Made by a program: the position numbers and the translations under genes. Positions 33,976 through 42,774 of a stretch of DNA of 64,000 bases are shown here, piece by piece. This stretch comes from an uncultured Paracoccaceae bacterium (lineage in GTDB: Bacteria; Pseudomonadota; Alphaproteobacteria; Rhodobacterales; Rhodobacteraceae): the NCBI GenBank assembly GCA_947500135.1, contig CANMQX010000005.1, positions 1 to 64,000 of the forward strand, written 5' to 3'. Position 1 is the stretch's first letter; the number at the start of each line of letters is the position of its first letter. The notes under the pieces were generated by a model. The model was given only the letters and a program-made list of their open reading frames with translations, had not been told where the DNA came from and did not search any database.

Positions 33976-34884
33976 ATGCAGAACACAGTCCTAATCCTTG
34001 GTGCCTCTGGCAAGATTGGCAGCCACGCGGCAGAAACATTCTGGAACGCCGGCTGGACCGTGCGTCGTTACAAGCGCGGCACCGACATAACCGAAGCCGC
34101 CGCTGGCGCAGACGTCATCATCAACGGGCTGAACCCGCCCAGCTACCGCAACTGGGCCAAAACAATCCCCGCGATTACGGCTCAGGTGATTGCAGCTGCT
34201 CGATCCAGCGGGGCAACAGTGATCATCCCCGGCAATATCTACAATTTTGGCAACCAGCCCGGAACTTTCGATGAAAACACCGCGCAGACCCCATGCGCGA
34301 AAAAGGGTCAGATCAGGGTCGATATGGAACAAGCATATCGCGACGCGGGGGTGCAAACGATCATCCTGCGGGCTGGAAACTTTATCGACCCGAATGGTAA
34401 CGGCGATTTCATGAGCATGCTGGCGATGCGAGAGATCAGCAAAGGCAAACTCACAGCGGCCGGTGACCCAGATGCGATGCAGGCCTATGCATACGTACCT
34501 GATTGGGCGCGGGCCGCGCTGGCGCTGGCAGAAAAGCGGGACACGCTCGGCCAGTTTGAGGACGTCCCCTTCCCTGGCCACAGCTTTACAACGCATCAAT
34601 TGCGCGACACGGTCGCCGCCGCCACAGGGCGCACCATCAAGGTCAGCCCGTTTCCCTGGTGGTTGATGACCGTGCTTGCACCCTTTTGGGAACTGGCGCG
34701 CGAAATGCGCGAGATGCGCTATCTCTACAGCACGCCGCACCGCATCAGCGGCACCAAGTTCAACCGCCTCCTGCCGGATTTCCAGGCAACCAATCTGGAC
34801 GACGTCATGCTCAGCGGGCTACCGGCGGATATCGACCCAGACAAGGTGATGCGCGCCCGCAGCCAAGCCATCGCTGCCGAGTAG
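33976..34884 (+). CDS. NAD(P)-binding epimerase/reductase (extended SDR-like)
   Basis: A 302-residue Rossmann protein: VLILGASGKIGSHAAETFW at residues 4-22, INGLNPPSYRNW (about 53) and VIIPGNIYNFG (about 85). The usual YxxxK is not obvious; YRDAGVQTIILRAGNF resembles atypical SDR/NmrA-like members. GGAGC lies nine bases before the ATG. Its last 66 bases overlap the 3' end of the convergent endonuclease-like gene. Divergent from LysR, hence probably inducible. Confidence 0.78.
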   Translation: MQNTVLILGASGKIGSHAAETFWNAGWTVRRYKRGTDITEAAAGADVIINGLNPPSYRNWAKTIPAITAQVIAAARSSGATVIIPGNIYNFGNQPGTFDENTAQTPCAKKGQIRVDMEQAYRDAGVQTIILRAGNFIDPNGNGDFMSMLAMREISKGKLTAAGDPDAMQAYAYVPDWARAALALAEKRDTLGQFEDVPFPGHSFTTHQLRDTVAAATGRTIKVSPFPWWLMTVLAPFWELAREMREMRYLYSTPHRISGTKFNRLLPDFQATNLDDVMLSGLPADIDPDKVMRARSQAIAAE

Positions 34885-35931
34885 GGTCGCCTCGGGCGCA
34901 TCAGATGCGGGCCAGAAGACGCCCGCATCCACGACGTTCCAATCAACGGCCGGCAGAACATAACTGACCCGCAAATCCCCTGCCCCGTCATCGGGCCAGT
35001 CCGCGGTATCTTGACCCGGCAGCGGGTCCTGCAAACGAGGGTCGGTCAGAAACGCGGCCATAGCGCCTGAGAATCCATCACCATCGACAGGATCCAGATT
35101 GGCATTTCCGGCAACGACAAAATCAGTCGGCGGCGGGCCAAACCCGCCATCCAACACCACCTGCCACATGCGCAGCTCATCACGGTTGCGCAGCCCATTA
35201 CGATCTTCTGGACCATCAAAAACCGGTGGAGTCGCCGAAAAGGCAAGGAGGGCCATCGGACCATCGGACAGGTCCACAGGAATGATCCAATGCCCAGTTG
35301 ACGACAATCGCTGCACCGCCAGCACCTCATCCGGGTAAAAGTCCTTTGGCAATGTGGCTCCCGGCAGACCGCGCCAAAGAACATCCGACAGATCAGTGGC
35401 TTCACCCAAAGGGTAGCGCGATAGTATCGCCATCCCACCGTCACCCGCAAACCTGCCATAACCTTGCGCATCGCGCGGCTCTCCGGTGCGGCCATTGCGA
35501 TCCATATCCAAACCAGTGGCCAATCCCGCGTTCGGACGCAGGGCAAAACGATAGGGGTAGGTATCGTCAAAAAGCCCGGCAAATGCAGCCAGTGCCGCGC
35601 CATCCAGATCATAGTCGAAATCCGTCAGCAGCAACACATCCGGGTCCTGACGCGCAATCACTGCCCAAACAGCCGCTATCTGAACATCCTCCCCCTTCTG
35701 AATATCACGCAGCAATAACCCCGGACCGTCACGGCTTAACGGTGCAGCATAAGTGGCGATACGGTAGGTTTCGGCCAGAACAAAACCCGGCGATAGACTG
35801 CAAATCAGGCAGGCAGCAAGCCATTGGCGGCAGCGCGATCGTGCGCGCGCTTGCGTTGCTCTTGGATCATCTTTGCGACCCGCGTCAATGCGATACCACG
35901 CATCAGGATACCTGCGGGCAAGAATGTCCAT
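34819..35931 (-). CDS. Secreted endonuclease/exonuclease/phosphatase family protein
   Basis: A 370-residue protein: after a basic start, WLAACLICSLSPGFVLAETY looks like a signal peptide near residues 37-56, then YRIATYAAPLSRDGPGLLL, PDVLLLTDFDYDLDG, VVAGNANLDPVDGDGFSG and AAGAHHLVWVDI follow the EEP fold (the family's NxD and final His are visible). It probably acts on nucleic acid or phosphoesters outside the cytosol. The only clear ATG overlaps the upstream membrane gene by 127 bases; a start nearer the signal peptide would need a rare codon. Confidence 0.72.
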   Translation of the reverse strand: MDILARRYPDAWYRIDAGRKDDPRATQARARSRCRQWLAACLICSLSPGFVLAETYRIATYAAPLSRDGPGLLLRDIQKGEDVQIAAVWAVIARQDPDVLLLTDFDYDLDGAALAAFAGLFDDTYPYRFALRPNAGLATGLDMDRNGRTGEPRDAQGYGRFAGDGGMAILSRYPLGEATDLSDVLWRGLPGATLPKDFYPDEVLAVQRLSSTGHWIIPVDLSDGPMALLAFSATPPVFDGPEDRNGLRNRDELRMWQVVLDGGFGPPPTDFVVAGNANLDPVDGDGFSGAMAAFLTDPRLQDPLPGQDTADWPDDGAGDLRVSYVLPAVDWNVVDAGVFWPASDAPEATLLGSDGLAAGAHHLVWVDIRR

Positions 35932-36686
35932 GCGGTCACAGTCCAGATCAGGGTTTGCGGGTCATCCAGACGCAACGGCGCACCCAGAAACGCGGTCATC
36001 TTGATAACCAACGGAATCAAGAAAGGCATCAAAAGCCCTAAGAAAATGTTAAGATGTCCATCCCGGCGCAAGCGTTTCACCACATCGCCGCCAGCGGTTG
36101 GATCGAATGTGGGAAGATTGATCCAGACGTTGAACGCACCACCTCGACGGGGCCAGCTCTGCAAACGCAGTAGAACAATGAACCAGATGATCGAAAACAA
36201 CGACATCACATAGCTCAGACCAGCCGCATTCTTGACCCGATCCGCTGCTTGTAGACTGGCATCATCGGGCAGGATCGCGACCATCAGATGAACGGGAGAC
36301 AGCGGAAAATCAATCAACTGGCCAAGTCCAGCACTGCTGTTTTCAAAAAACATGGTCATGGCGGAGGGTTCAACAAACCCGCGGCAAATCACTGACAGGG
36401 AAAAGACAGTCGCGAACAGCGTGGAAAACCGAACCCGGTTGAACGGCGGTGCATCACGAAATTCGACAAGGCTGGGGCTGGCGGCGCTATATTCCACAAC
36501 CGTAAACAAGGCAGCAAAAATCGCCACAATCGCAACGATCTGCAACCCGTCTGTGCTGCCACCCGGCAAAAGCATCGACGGCAATGCGATGAGCAATATC
36601 ACAAGCGCTGCGCGCGCTAACGCTCCAGGCAAGCGGAATAGCAACTTATCTCGTCCCTCTTTAGACCCGACCAGCAGATGGCCCAA
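35805..36686 (-). CDS. Conserved membrane protein of unknown function
   Basis: A 293-residue protein with about six membrane segments (roughly residues 24-41, 48-66, 87-105, 165-182, 215-235 and 250-270). A cytosolic loop has LRLQSWPRRGGAFNVWINLP. The C-terminus is basic (EQRKRAHDRAAANG). No family is recognised. Translation appears to start at TTG 36686 after GGGAC. The 3' end overlaps the endonuclease-like gene start. Confidence 0.6.
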   Translation of the reverse strand: MGHLLVGSKEGRDKLLFRLPGALARAALVILLIALPSMLLPGGSTDGLQIVAIVAIFAALFTVVEYSAASPSLVEFRDAPPFNRVRFSTLFATVFSLSVICRGFVEPSAMTMFFENSSAGLGQLIDFPLSPVHLMVAILPDDASLQAADRVKNAAGLSYVMSLFSIIWFIVLLRLQSWPRRGGAFNVWINLPTFDPTAGGDVVKRLRRDGHLNIFLGLLMPFLIPLVIKMTAFLGAPLRLDDPQTLIWTVTAWTFLPAGILMRGIALTRVAKMIQEQRKRAHDRAAANGLLPA

Positions 36687-37060
36687 TCAATGTCCCGACT
36701 AAAAATGCCACAAACAAGGATGAGCCACCCGAAATCAGAAAACTGCTCAAACTCGTCGCCCCCACTGCTATTTTAGGCCCCGAACAGGATTTGTCCAATA
36801 TTTTGAGGGGCAACCAAGTCACATTTACAGCGAATTACTTAACAATGTGGGGTCTTTGCACACTCATCTAGCATGCAAACTACATTCCTACTACACGCAA
36901 AACGGGTACCAAGGGAAGGGCGGTTGGCGCAACGTCAATGGATTACGTTCACCCAGAGCGGATCGCGCCTAAAAATATGCACCTAAAAAATATGCCGCAC
37001 CATCATTGGCGCAGCACAACAATTTTTTCCGAAATTAGCGAAAAAAGACGCCAGATCGCC
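36687..37060. other. AT-rich intergenic region, leuD / membrane protein
   Basis: About 370 bases with no credible frame. It holds direct repeats CCTAAAAATATGC (36968-36980) and CCTAAAAAATATGC (36982-36996) side by side, plus an AT stem TTTTTTC...GAAAAAA at 37025-37047 that may end the leu message. The half near 36700 would contain the promoter of the membrane protein gene. Confidence 0.4.
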
Positions 37061-37666
37061 CTAAACCCAAGGGCGCGCAGTGCTAGCCTGCGCTTCAAAG
37101 CTGTCGATTGATGCTGCTTTTTCCATGGTCAGACCAATGTCATCCAACCCATTCAGCAGGCAGTGCTTCTTGAATGCATCCACCTCAAACGTGAACACAT
37201 CACCATCTGAAGATGTGATTGTCTGCGCTTCAAGATCTACCTCAATCCGGGCATTTGATCCCTTCTCGGCATCCTTCATCAACACATCGACCTGTTCTTG
37301 CGGCAAGGCGATGGGCAGAATGCCATTCTTGAAGCAGTTGTTGTAAAAGATGTCGGCATAGCTGGGCGCGATCACGCAGGTAATCCCAAAATCCGCAATC
37401 GCCCAAGGGGCATGCTCACGCGACGACCCACAGCCAAAATTATCACCAGCAACCAGAATTTGCGTCTCGCGATATTGTGGCTTGTTCAGAACGAAATCAG
37501 GGATTTCCTTGCCGTCATCATCATAACGCATCTCATCAAACAGGTTCACCCCTAGGCCAGACCGTTTGATTGTCTTCAGGAACTGCTTGGGAATGATCAT
37601 ATCAGTATCGATATTGACCAAAGGCAATGGTGCGGCAATGCCGCTCAGTTTAGTGAATTTCTGCAT
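37061..37666 (-). CDS. leuD: 3-isopropylmalate dehydratase small subunit
   Basis: A 201-residue swivel-domain subunit: [18 protein letters not shown] at about residue 18, [19 protein letters not shown] at about 75 and [13 protein letters not shown] at about 108. It pairs with LeuC to isomerise 2-isopropylmalate. The gene follows a small lipoprotein gene by two bases and ends the leuC operon. Confidence 0.94.
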   Translation of the reverse strand: MQKFTKLSGIAAPLPLVNIDTDMIIPKQFLKTIKRSGLGVNLFDEMRYDDDGKEIPDFVLNKPQYRETQILVAGDNFGCGSSREHAPWAIADFGITCVIAPSYADIFYNNCFKNGILPIALPQEQVDVLMKDAEKGSNARIEVDLEAQTITSSDGDVFTFEVDAFKKHCLLNGLDDIGLTMEKAASIDSFEAQASTARPWV

Positions 37667-37668
37667 CT

Positions 37669-38019
37669 TTAAGACCCCATGACTTCGACAACGAAATTGC
37701 CGTTAGGCGACCGCTGGATTTCCATAAACGCCCGTCTGAACGAAGTGCCGGTCGCACAATTTGCTGAAAACGCGACAAGGCCGCTTTCGCTGGACTTCTC
37801 AGCATATCCACCCAACGCTTGATCGACACAAAGACTCTTGATTTGGTTCTGGATCAGACCGCCGTCAAAGCCCGCCGGATTGTAGGAACCCGACAACACA
37901 CCATCATTCAGTGATACGCCTACATAGTCTGGGTTTCTTGCTGAAATGTCAGACGCACTGCTACAAGCACCCAGGCCTGCAACAACTATCATTGCAACCG
38001 CTAAGCGCGGTTTGCGCAT
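37669..38019 (-). CDS. Small lipoprotein between leuC and leuD
   Basis: A 116-residue protein: [20 protein letters not shown] is a lipoprotein signal with the lipobox GLGAC at residues 15-19, followed by a short domain with two cysteines ([10 protein letters not shown] and SANCATGTS). GGAAG lies five bases before ATG 38019; another ATG 21 bases earlier would spoil the signal. Role unknown; it sits inside the leuC-leuD operon with gaps of 2-10 bases, so it is co-expressed with leucine synthesis. Confidence 0.75.
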   Translation of the reverse strand: MRKPRLAVAMIVVAGLGACSSASDISARNPDYVGVSLNDGVLSGSYNPAGFDGGLIQNQIKSLCVDQALGGYAEKSSESGLVAFSANCATGTSFRRAFMEIQRSPNGNFVVEVMGS

Positions 38020-38029
38020 GATACTTCCA

Positions 38030-39445
38030 TCAAAACGCATTACACATGATCTCCCGCACGTCGGTCAGTTTGCCAGTGATTGCCGCAGCGGCGGCCATCT
38101 GTGGTGACATCAGATGGGTACGCCCCCCACGACCCTGACGGCCTTCAAAATTGCGGTTGGATGTCGCCGCGCAGCGTTCACCCGGCGCCAACTGGTCCGG
38201 GTTCATCGCAAGACACATGGAACACCCAGCAAGGCGCCACTCGAAACCAGCCTCTTTAAAGATATCAGCCAGCCCCTCTTCCTCGGCCTGTGCGCGGACC
38301 AGACCAGATCCGGGAACAACCATCGCCCGCTCAACCGCGATCTTCTTACCTTTCAGGATCGCTGCAGCGGCGCGCAAATCCTCGATCCGGCCATTGGTAC
38401 ATGATCCGATAAAGACCGTATCAATCTCGATATCCGACAACGGCGTGCCGGGCTTAAGGTCCATGTAATCCAGCGAGCGCTGCGCCGCACCAACCTTGCC
38501 GCCTTCAAAATCATCGGCCGCTGGCACCGTTGCCGTGATCGGCAGCACATCCTCGGGCGATGTGCCCCAGGTCACAACCGGCGCAATATCCTCGCCCTTG
38601 ATCGTCACAACCTTGTCCCAATGCGCGTCGTCATCGGAATAAAGGGTTTTCCACCAGGCCACCGCAGCCTCCCATGCAGCACCCTTTGGGGCATGCGGGC
38701 GGCCCACGCAGTATTCGTACGTCTTTTCATCCGGGGCGATAATGCCCGCGCGCGCACCACCTTCGATGGCCATATTGCAGACCGTCATGCGGCCCTCCAT
38801 GGACAGATCGCGGATCGCCTCGCCCATATATTCAATGACATAACCGGTCCCGCCAGCAGTCCCCGTTTCACCAATCACCGAAAGGGTGATGTCTTTGGCC
38901 GTGACACCGGGACGCAGCTTGCCCGTGATCTCAACTTTCATATTCTTGGATTTCTTCTGGATCAGCGTTTGCGTCGCCAGAACATGTTCCACCTCGGACG
39001 TGCCAATGCCGTGTGCCAACGCACCAAAGGCACCATGCGTCGCGGTGTGGCTGTCACCGCAGACAACGGTCATGCCGGGCAAGGTCCAGCCCTGCTCGGG
39101 TCCGACAATATGCACGATGCCCTGACGGACATCAGACACCGGGTAGTAGTGAATGCCAAAATCCTTGGCGTTCTTGTCCAGGGCAGCCACCTGAATGGCG
39201 CTATCTTCGGTCATGTTCTTGGGGTCATCACGCCCGGGGGTTGTCGGCACGTTATGGTCCGGCACGGCAATCGTTTTTTCCGGCGCGCGCACTTGGCGGC
39301 CCGCCATGCGCAAGCCTTCAAAGGCCTGCGGGCTGGTCACTTCATGGACCAGATGCCGGTCGATATACAGCAAACAGGTGCCATCATCAGCCTCATGCGC
39401 CACATGGGCATCCCAGATTTTATCATAGAGCGTTTTGGGGGACAT
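38030..39445 (-). CDS. leuC: 3-isopropylmalate dehydratase large subunit
   Basis: A 471-residue aconitase-family subunit. Cysteines for the 4Fe-4S cluster are in [13 protein letters not shown] (about 347) and [11 protein letters not shown] (about 407); [20 protein letters not shown] is near 130. ATG 39445 ([14 protein letters not shown]) follows GAGAGG; an ATG six codons earlier contains that site. It opens the leuC - lipoprotein - leuD operon. Confidence 0.95.
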   Translation of the reverse strand: MSPKTLYDKIWDAHVAHEADDGTCLLYIDRHLVHEVTSPQAFEGLRMAGRQVRAPEKTIAVPDHNVPTTPGRDDPKNMTEDSAIQVAALDKNAKDFGIHYYPVSDVRQGIVHIVGPEQGWTLPGMTVVCGDSHTATHGAFGALAHGIGTSEVEHVLATQTLIQKKSKNMKVEITGKLRPGVTAKDITLSVIGETGTAGGTGYVIEYMGEAIRDLSMEGRMTVCNMAIEGGARAGIIAPDEKTYEYCVGRPHAPKGAAWEAAVAWWKTLYSDDDAHWDKVVTIKGEDIAPVVTWGTSPEDVLPITATVPAADDFEGGKVGAAQRSLDYMDLKPGTPLSDIEIDTVFIGSCTNGRIEDLRAAAAILKGKKIAVERAMVVPGSGLVRAQAEEEGLADIFKEAGFEWRLAGCSMCLAMNPDQLAPGERCAATSNRNFEGRQGRGGRTHLMSPQMAAAAAITGKLTDVREIMCNAF

Positions 39446-39500
39446 CGTCCTCTCCCGTATCAAGTATCAGTAAACGTCAGGCGTGCGGAAACGGGGGCAA

Positions 39501-39689
39501 TCAGCCCTTAGCAAGGATCGTGCAGATCGCACCGTAAAATCGCCAAGGCAGACGAGCACGGTCATCCATGTCAAATATCTGTTTCATAGGCGTCCAGATA
39601 CACGCGGCTTGCCATTGCTGCAAGGGTTTGCGCCCTGATACGACAGTTGCAACACGCGTTCCCTCCAGGGACGTGTCACCAACCGTCAT
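39501..39689 (-). CDS. Doubtful short ORF upstream of leuC
   Basis: A 62-codon frame between the RTX-like gene and leuC. The last 28 residues (MKQIFDMDDRARLPWRFYGA and on) could be a separate peptide from ATG 39587. There is no convincing ribosome site and no run of leucine codons, so it is not a classical leu leader. It is listed because the stretch is otherwise empty and lies just before leuC on the same strand. Confidence 0.25.
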   Translation of the reverse strand: MTVGDTSLEGTRVATVVSGRKPLQQWQAACIWTPMKQIFDMDDRARLPWRFYGAICTILAKG

Positions 39690-39712
39690 AACAGGCAGTC
39701 AGTTGCAATTCA

Positions 39713-40726
39713 TTAGCCCGAGAATGGCGGCAGCGGCGCTACTGTCTTTCCAATTGACGCCAAGGTCGCAGTCGGATCAAAAAGATCTGCGTTGTCGGTG
39801 AAATAAACCTCGATCACTTCGCCACTTAGTTGGGCAAGAGTTGCCCCACGCAGAAATACACGCGAGTTTTCAGTGCCTTCAGGTGCGGTTTCGCCACTGA
39901 CCACCTTTGCAGTCAACAAGACACCGTTCACGGTCGACCCATCTTCAATGATGCTACTTTCGACCATATCAACCTCAACATCCGGTGCTGACGCACCATC
40001 AAGAACACCGTCAACCGTCATGGTCAGCGTATCCTGAGCGGGGTTATATTCTGTGATCGTGGCCCGGGTCAGCTGGTCGTCTGCTGCATTCGCCATCACA
40101 ATATAGTCCGTCTCACCGTTTTCATCGGTCAGCGTCCCTTTGCCTGTCACAAGAATCAGATCGTCGTCACCGGCGCTGCCATCTGCGCGCCCGCCGCCGC
40201 CCCACAGATAAAGGGTGTCGTCACCATCGTCACCACGCAAGGTATCGGTGCGCAAAACGGTCGTCTGCAGTGTATCGTCGGCGCCGCCTTCACCGGGGAT
40301 CAACCGTGAATCCGGCCCGCCCGACAACACATCGTCACCATTCCCGCCACGCAAAATGTCGGATCCGTAACCGCCCTGGATCAGATCATCGTCAGCGCCG
40401 CCAAAAATGCGGTCATTGCCTTCGCCGCCATCAAGATTGTCCTCGCCGGGACTGCCAAGTATGAAATCCAGCCCATCACCGCCAGTCACGGTATCATTGC
40501 CTTCGCCGGGACGAATTTCGTCATTGCCGCCGCCGCCATCAATGGTGTCATCACCCCTAAATCCGCGGATCAGATCCATACCATCGGTGCCGTTCAAATT
40601 ATCGTCTTCGAACGTGCCATCAATCTCGTTCACTTCATCAGTGTCATCGTCATCATCGCCACCGCCGATCAATGGCATGATCGCCGCAATGCCAAGGCCC
40701 AGCAGCAAGAGTAAAGTAAAGCTCAT
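39713..40726 (-). CDS. RTX-type calcium-binding repeat protein, membrane-anchored
   Basis: A 337-residue protein starting with one hydrophobic segment (MSFTLLLLLGLGIAAIMPLI), an Asp run (GGGDDDDDTDEV), then RTX-like nonapeptides between residues 45 and 190: GFRGDDTIDGG, GGEGNDRIFGGADDDLIQGG, GGNGDDVLSGG, GDDGDDTLYLWGG. Such repeats fold into a calcium-binding beta roll. The C-terminal 140 residues lack repeats. The hydrophobic start instead of a C-terminal type I secretion tail suggests surface or periplasmic anchoring. No transporter genes are adjacent. Confidence 0.75.
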   Translation of the reverse strand: MSFTLLLLLGLGIAAIMPLIGGGDDDDDTDEVNEIDGTFEDDNLNGTDGMDLIRGFRGDDTIDGGGGNDEIRPGEGNDTVTGGDGLDFILGSPGEDNLDGGEGNDRIFGGADDDLIQGGYGSDILRGGNGDDVLSGGPDSRLIPGEGGADDTLQTTVLRTDTLRGDDGDDTLYLWGGGGRADGSAGDDDLILVTGKGTLTDENGETDYIVMANAADDQLTRATITEYNPAQDTLTMTVDGVLDGASAPDVEVDMVESSIIEDGSTVNGVLLTAKVVSGETAPEGTENSRVFLRGATLAQLSGEVIEVYFTDNADLFDPTATLASIGKTVAPLPPFSG

Positions 40727-40809
40727 AATACCAAATCCGTCCGAATGTCCGCGTTAATGTTTAGTAAACCTAAATGAGAATGCCCGGCAAGGGGCCTGCG
40801 AGCACAAGG

Positions 40810-41280
40810 TTAACCATGCATCTCGATTGTGCGTTCATCACCATCCCAATGATCACGAACCACAACAAAGCCCAGATTTTCATAGAATTGTTGCGCGGCA
40901 ATTGATGACCGTACTGTGAAAGCATCGGCACCGCACTCTGTTGCTTTGGCCGACAAGGCACTAAATAAGCGTGAGCCGATCCCTGCACGTTGCAGCCCTG
41001 CATCTACAAAGAAGGTTTTGACAATGGCGGTCTGACCATCCTCAGACAGATCAAGGCTCGCTGTGCCCGCCACGCGCCCATCATGGATGGCAACCCACGT
41101 TTCCAATCGGTTTTGCAACATCGCTGTCACGCCTTCAGGGCTGAAATGGCTCGCAACCCGGGCAATGTTTTCAGGCCCATAATCGGCAAGATTGCTGGCC
41201 TGCAAGACATCACAAACCAACCGAGACAAGGCTTGCGCATCAGCGGGCACCGCTGGCCTGATATCGATCAGCAAAGACAT
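40810..41280 (-). CDS. GNAT family N-acetyltransferase
   Basis: A 156-residue GNAT protein: IRPAVPADAQALSRLV opening, VKTFFVDAGLQRAGIGSRLF (about 88-107) as acetyl-CoA motif A and QQFYENLGFVV (about 130) as motif B. Tail VVRDHWDGDERTIEMHG. It is a single gene divergent from the MscS channel; substrate unknown. Confidence 0.8.
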   Translation of the reverse strand: MSLLIDIRPAVPADAQALSRLVCDVLQASNLADYGPENIARVASHFSPEGVTAMLQNRLETWVAIHDGRVAGTASLDLSEDGQTAIVKTFFVDAGLQRAGIGSRLFSALSAKATECGADAFTVRSSIAAQQFYENLGFVVVRDHWDGDERTIEMHG

Positions 41281-41368
41281 CGCAAAACTCCCTCCTGTCG
41301 GGTAACTTGCCTCCCCCGACCGGGCCGTGCAACAGTCATCCGAAGATCACACCAGCCAAAGGACATCC

Positions 41369-42736
41369 ATGTCAGGTCACGTCAACACGAATGAAACTGA
41401 TGACGTGTTCACCGATTTCGCTCCTGAAGAGCTTGAACAAGCGATTAACATCGGCTCTGACCTTTATTCTCAAGCCGAAGCATTCGCGCTCAGTCTTTTC
41501 CGCACTTGGAACCTCTATCAGGTCCTGATTGCCATTGGGCTTTTCATCGCAGCCCATCTTCTACGGGCAACGCTGGGGCCACGGATCCGCGCCTGGATGG
41601 GATCGCGGGAAAACTGGCCAAAATGGCGGATGCGCATTCTGGCCGTGGTTCATATGCGGTTGCGGGCGATCTTCTTCGTCATCCTGATCTGGATCGCCAT
41701 CTACCTGATGCGCGCCTATACATGGCCCAGCCGCAGCTACATCCTTGCCGGGATCGGGACACTCGCTTTTGCCTGGCTCACCATCGCTTTCGCGACCCGC
41801 CTGATCAAAAGCCCGTTCCTGCGCAAAATGGTGCGCTACGGGGCCTGGACATACGCAACGCTTGTCATTCTGGGGCTGCTTGATCAGGTCGAAACGCTGC
41901 TTGATACGGCCGGTTTCCAGGTCGGGGAAATTCGGTTCTCCTTGCTGTTACTGGTGCAAGCGCTTGTCGTGCTGGGGGCCACAATCACGCTGGCGCGTTT
42001 CTTTACCACCACAACCGCCGGGCGGGTGCGCCGCAACGAAGATATCAGCCCGTCCATGCAGGTGCTGATCATCAAGGGCGTGCAAATCGCCTTTTACGGG
42101 GCGGCCTTCTATATCGGCGTGCGATCACTTGGGATCGATCTGACCGGGCTGGCGGTGCTGTCGGGTGCTATCGGTGTGGGCCTTGGTTTTGGTCTGCAAA
42201 AGGTCGTGTCAAACCTTGTGTCCGGGGTGATCATCCTTCTGGATAAATCGATTAAACCAGGCGACGTGATCAGCCTTGGGGAAACATTTGGTTGGATCAA
42301 TTCGCTTGGCGCACGCTACGTGTCGGTGGTCACCCGGGACGGACGCGAATACTTGATCCCGAACGAGGACCTAATCACCGGCCAGGTGGTCAACTGGTCA
42401 CATTCGAATGATTTTGTGCGGCTCGACATCAATTTCGGCACATCCTACAGCGACAACCCGCATGATGTCCGGCGCATCGCCATTGAGGCTGCGCAAAGCG
42501 TTGATCGGGTGCTCAAAAACCGGCCCACCGTGTGCCACATCATCGGATTTGGGGACAGCTCGGTCGATTATCTGCTGCGGTTCTGGATCACGGACCCAAC
42601 CGGCGGGCTGACCAATATCCGCGGGAATGTCTATTTGGCCCTGTGGGATGCGTTCAACGAACACGACATCTCGATCCCCTTCCCGCAGCGGGAGGTCACG
42701 GTGCTTGATGGCAAGGTCAACTTGTCAAAGCAGTGA
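41369..42736 (+). CDS. MscS family mechanosensitive channel
   Basis: A 455-residue channel with at least five N-terminal membrane segments, more than the three of basic MscS. The pore helix and beta domain read LSGAIGVGLGFGLQKVVSN (about 265-283), then LVSGVIILLDKSIKPGDVIS and YLIPNEDLITGQVVNWSHSN. It would open on membrane tension to release solutes after osmotic downshift. AAAGGA lies six bases before ATG 41369. It converges on the BCCT betaine transporter, a fitting osmotic partner. Confidence 0.88.
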   Translation: MSGHVNTNETDDVFTDFAPEELEQAINIGSDLYSQAEAFALSLFRTWNLYQVLIAIGLFIAAHLLRATLGPRIRAWMGSRENWPKWRMRILAVVHMRLRAIFFVILIWIAIYLMRAYTWPSRSYILAGIGTLAFAWLTIAFATRLIKSPFLRKMVRYGAWTYATLVILGLLDQVETLLDTAGFQVGEIRFSLLLLVQALVVLGATITLARFFTTTTAGRVRRNEDISPSMQVLIIKGVQIAFYGAAFYIGVRSLGIDLTGLAVLSGAIGVGLGFGLQKVVSNLVSGVIILLDKSIKPGDVISLGETFGWINSLGARYVSVVTRDGREYLIPNEDLITGQVVNWSHSNDFVRLDINFGTSYSDNPHDVRRIAIEAAQSVDRVLKNRPTVCHIIGFGDSSVDYLLRFWITDPTGGLTNIRGNVYLALWDAFNEHDISIPFPQREVTVLDGKVNLSKQ

Positions 42737-42740
42737 TGCG

Positions 42741-42766
42741 GCAGGCCGCGTCTGAACGCGGCCTGC
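42741..42766. terminator. Bidirectional terminator between mscS-like and BCCT genes
   Basis: GCAGGCCGCGT and ACGCGGCCTGC form a perfect 11-base stem around CTGA, followed by CTTCTTTGTT on the plus strand. It lies between two convergent genes and likely ends both. Confidence 0.75.
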
Positions 42767-42774
42767 CTTCTTTG

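Noticed and set aside
38621..39511. Open frame of about 296 codons on the plus strand opposite leuC
   Set aside because: Lies wholly antisense to leuC; its composition (His/Arg rich) is a mirror of the leuC codons and it has no family motif.
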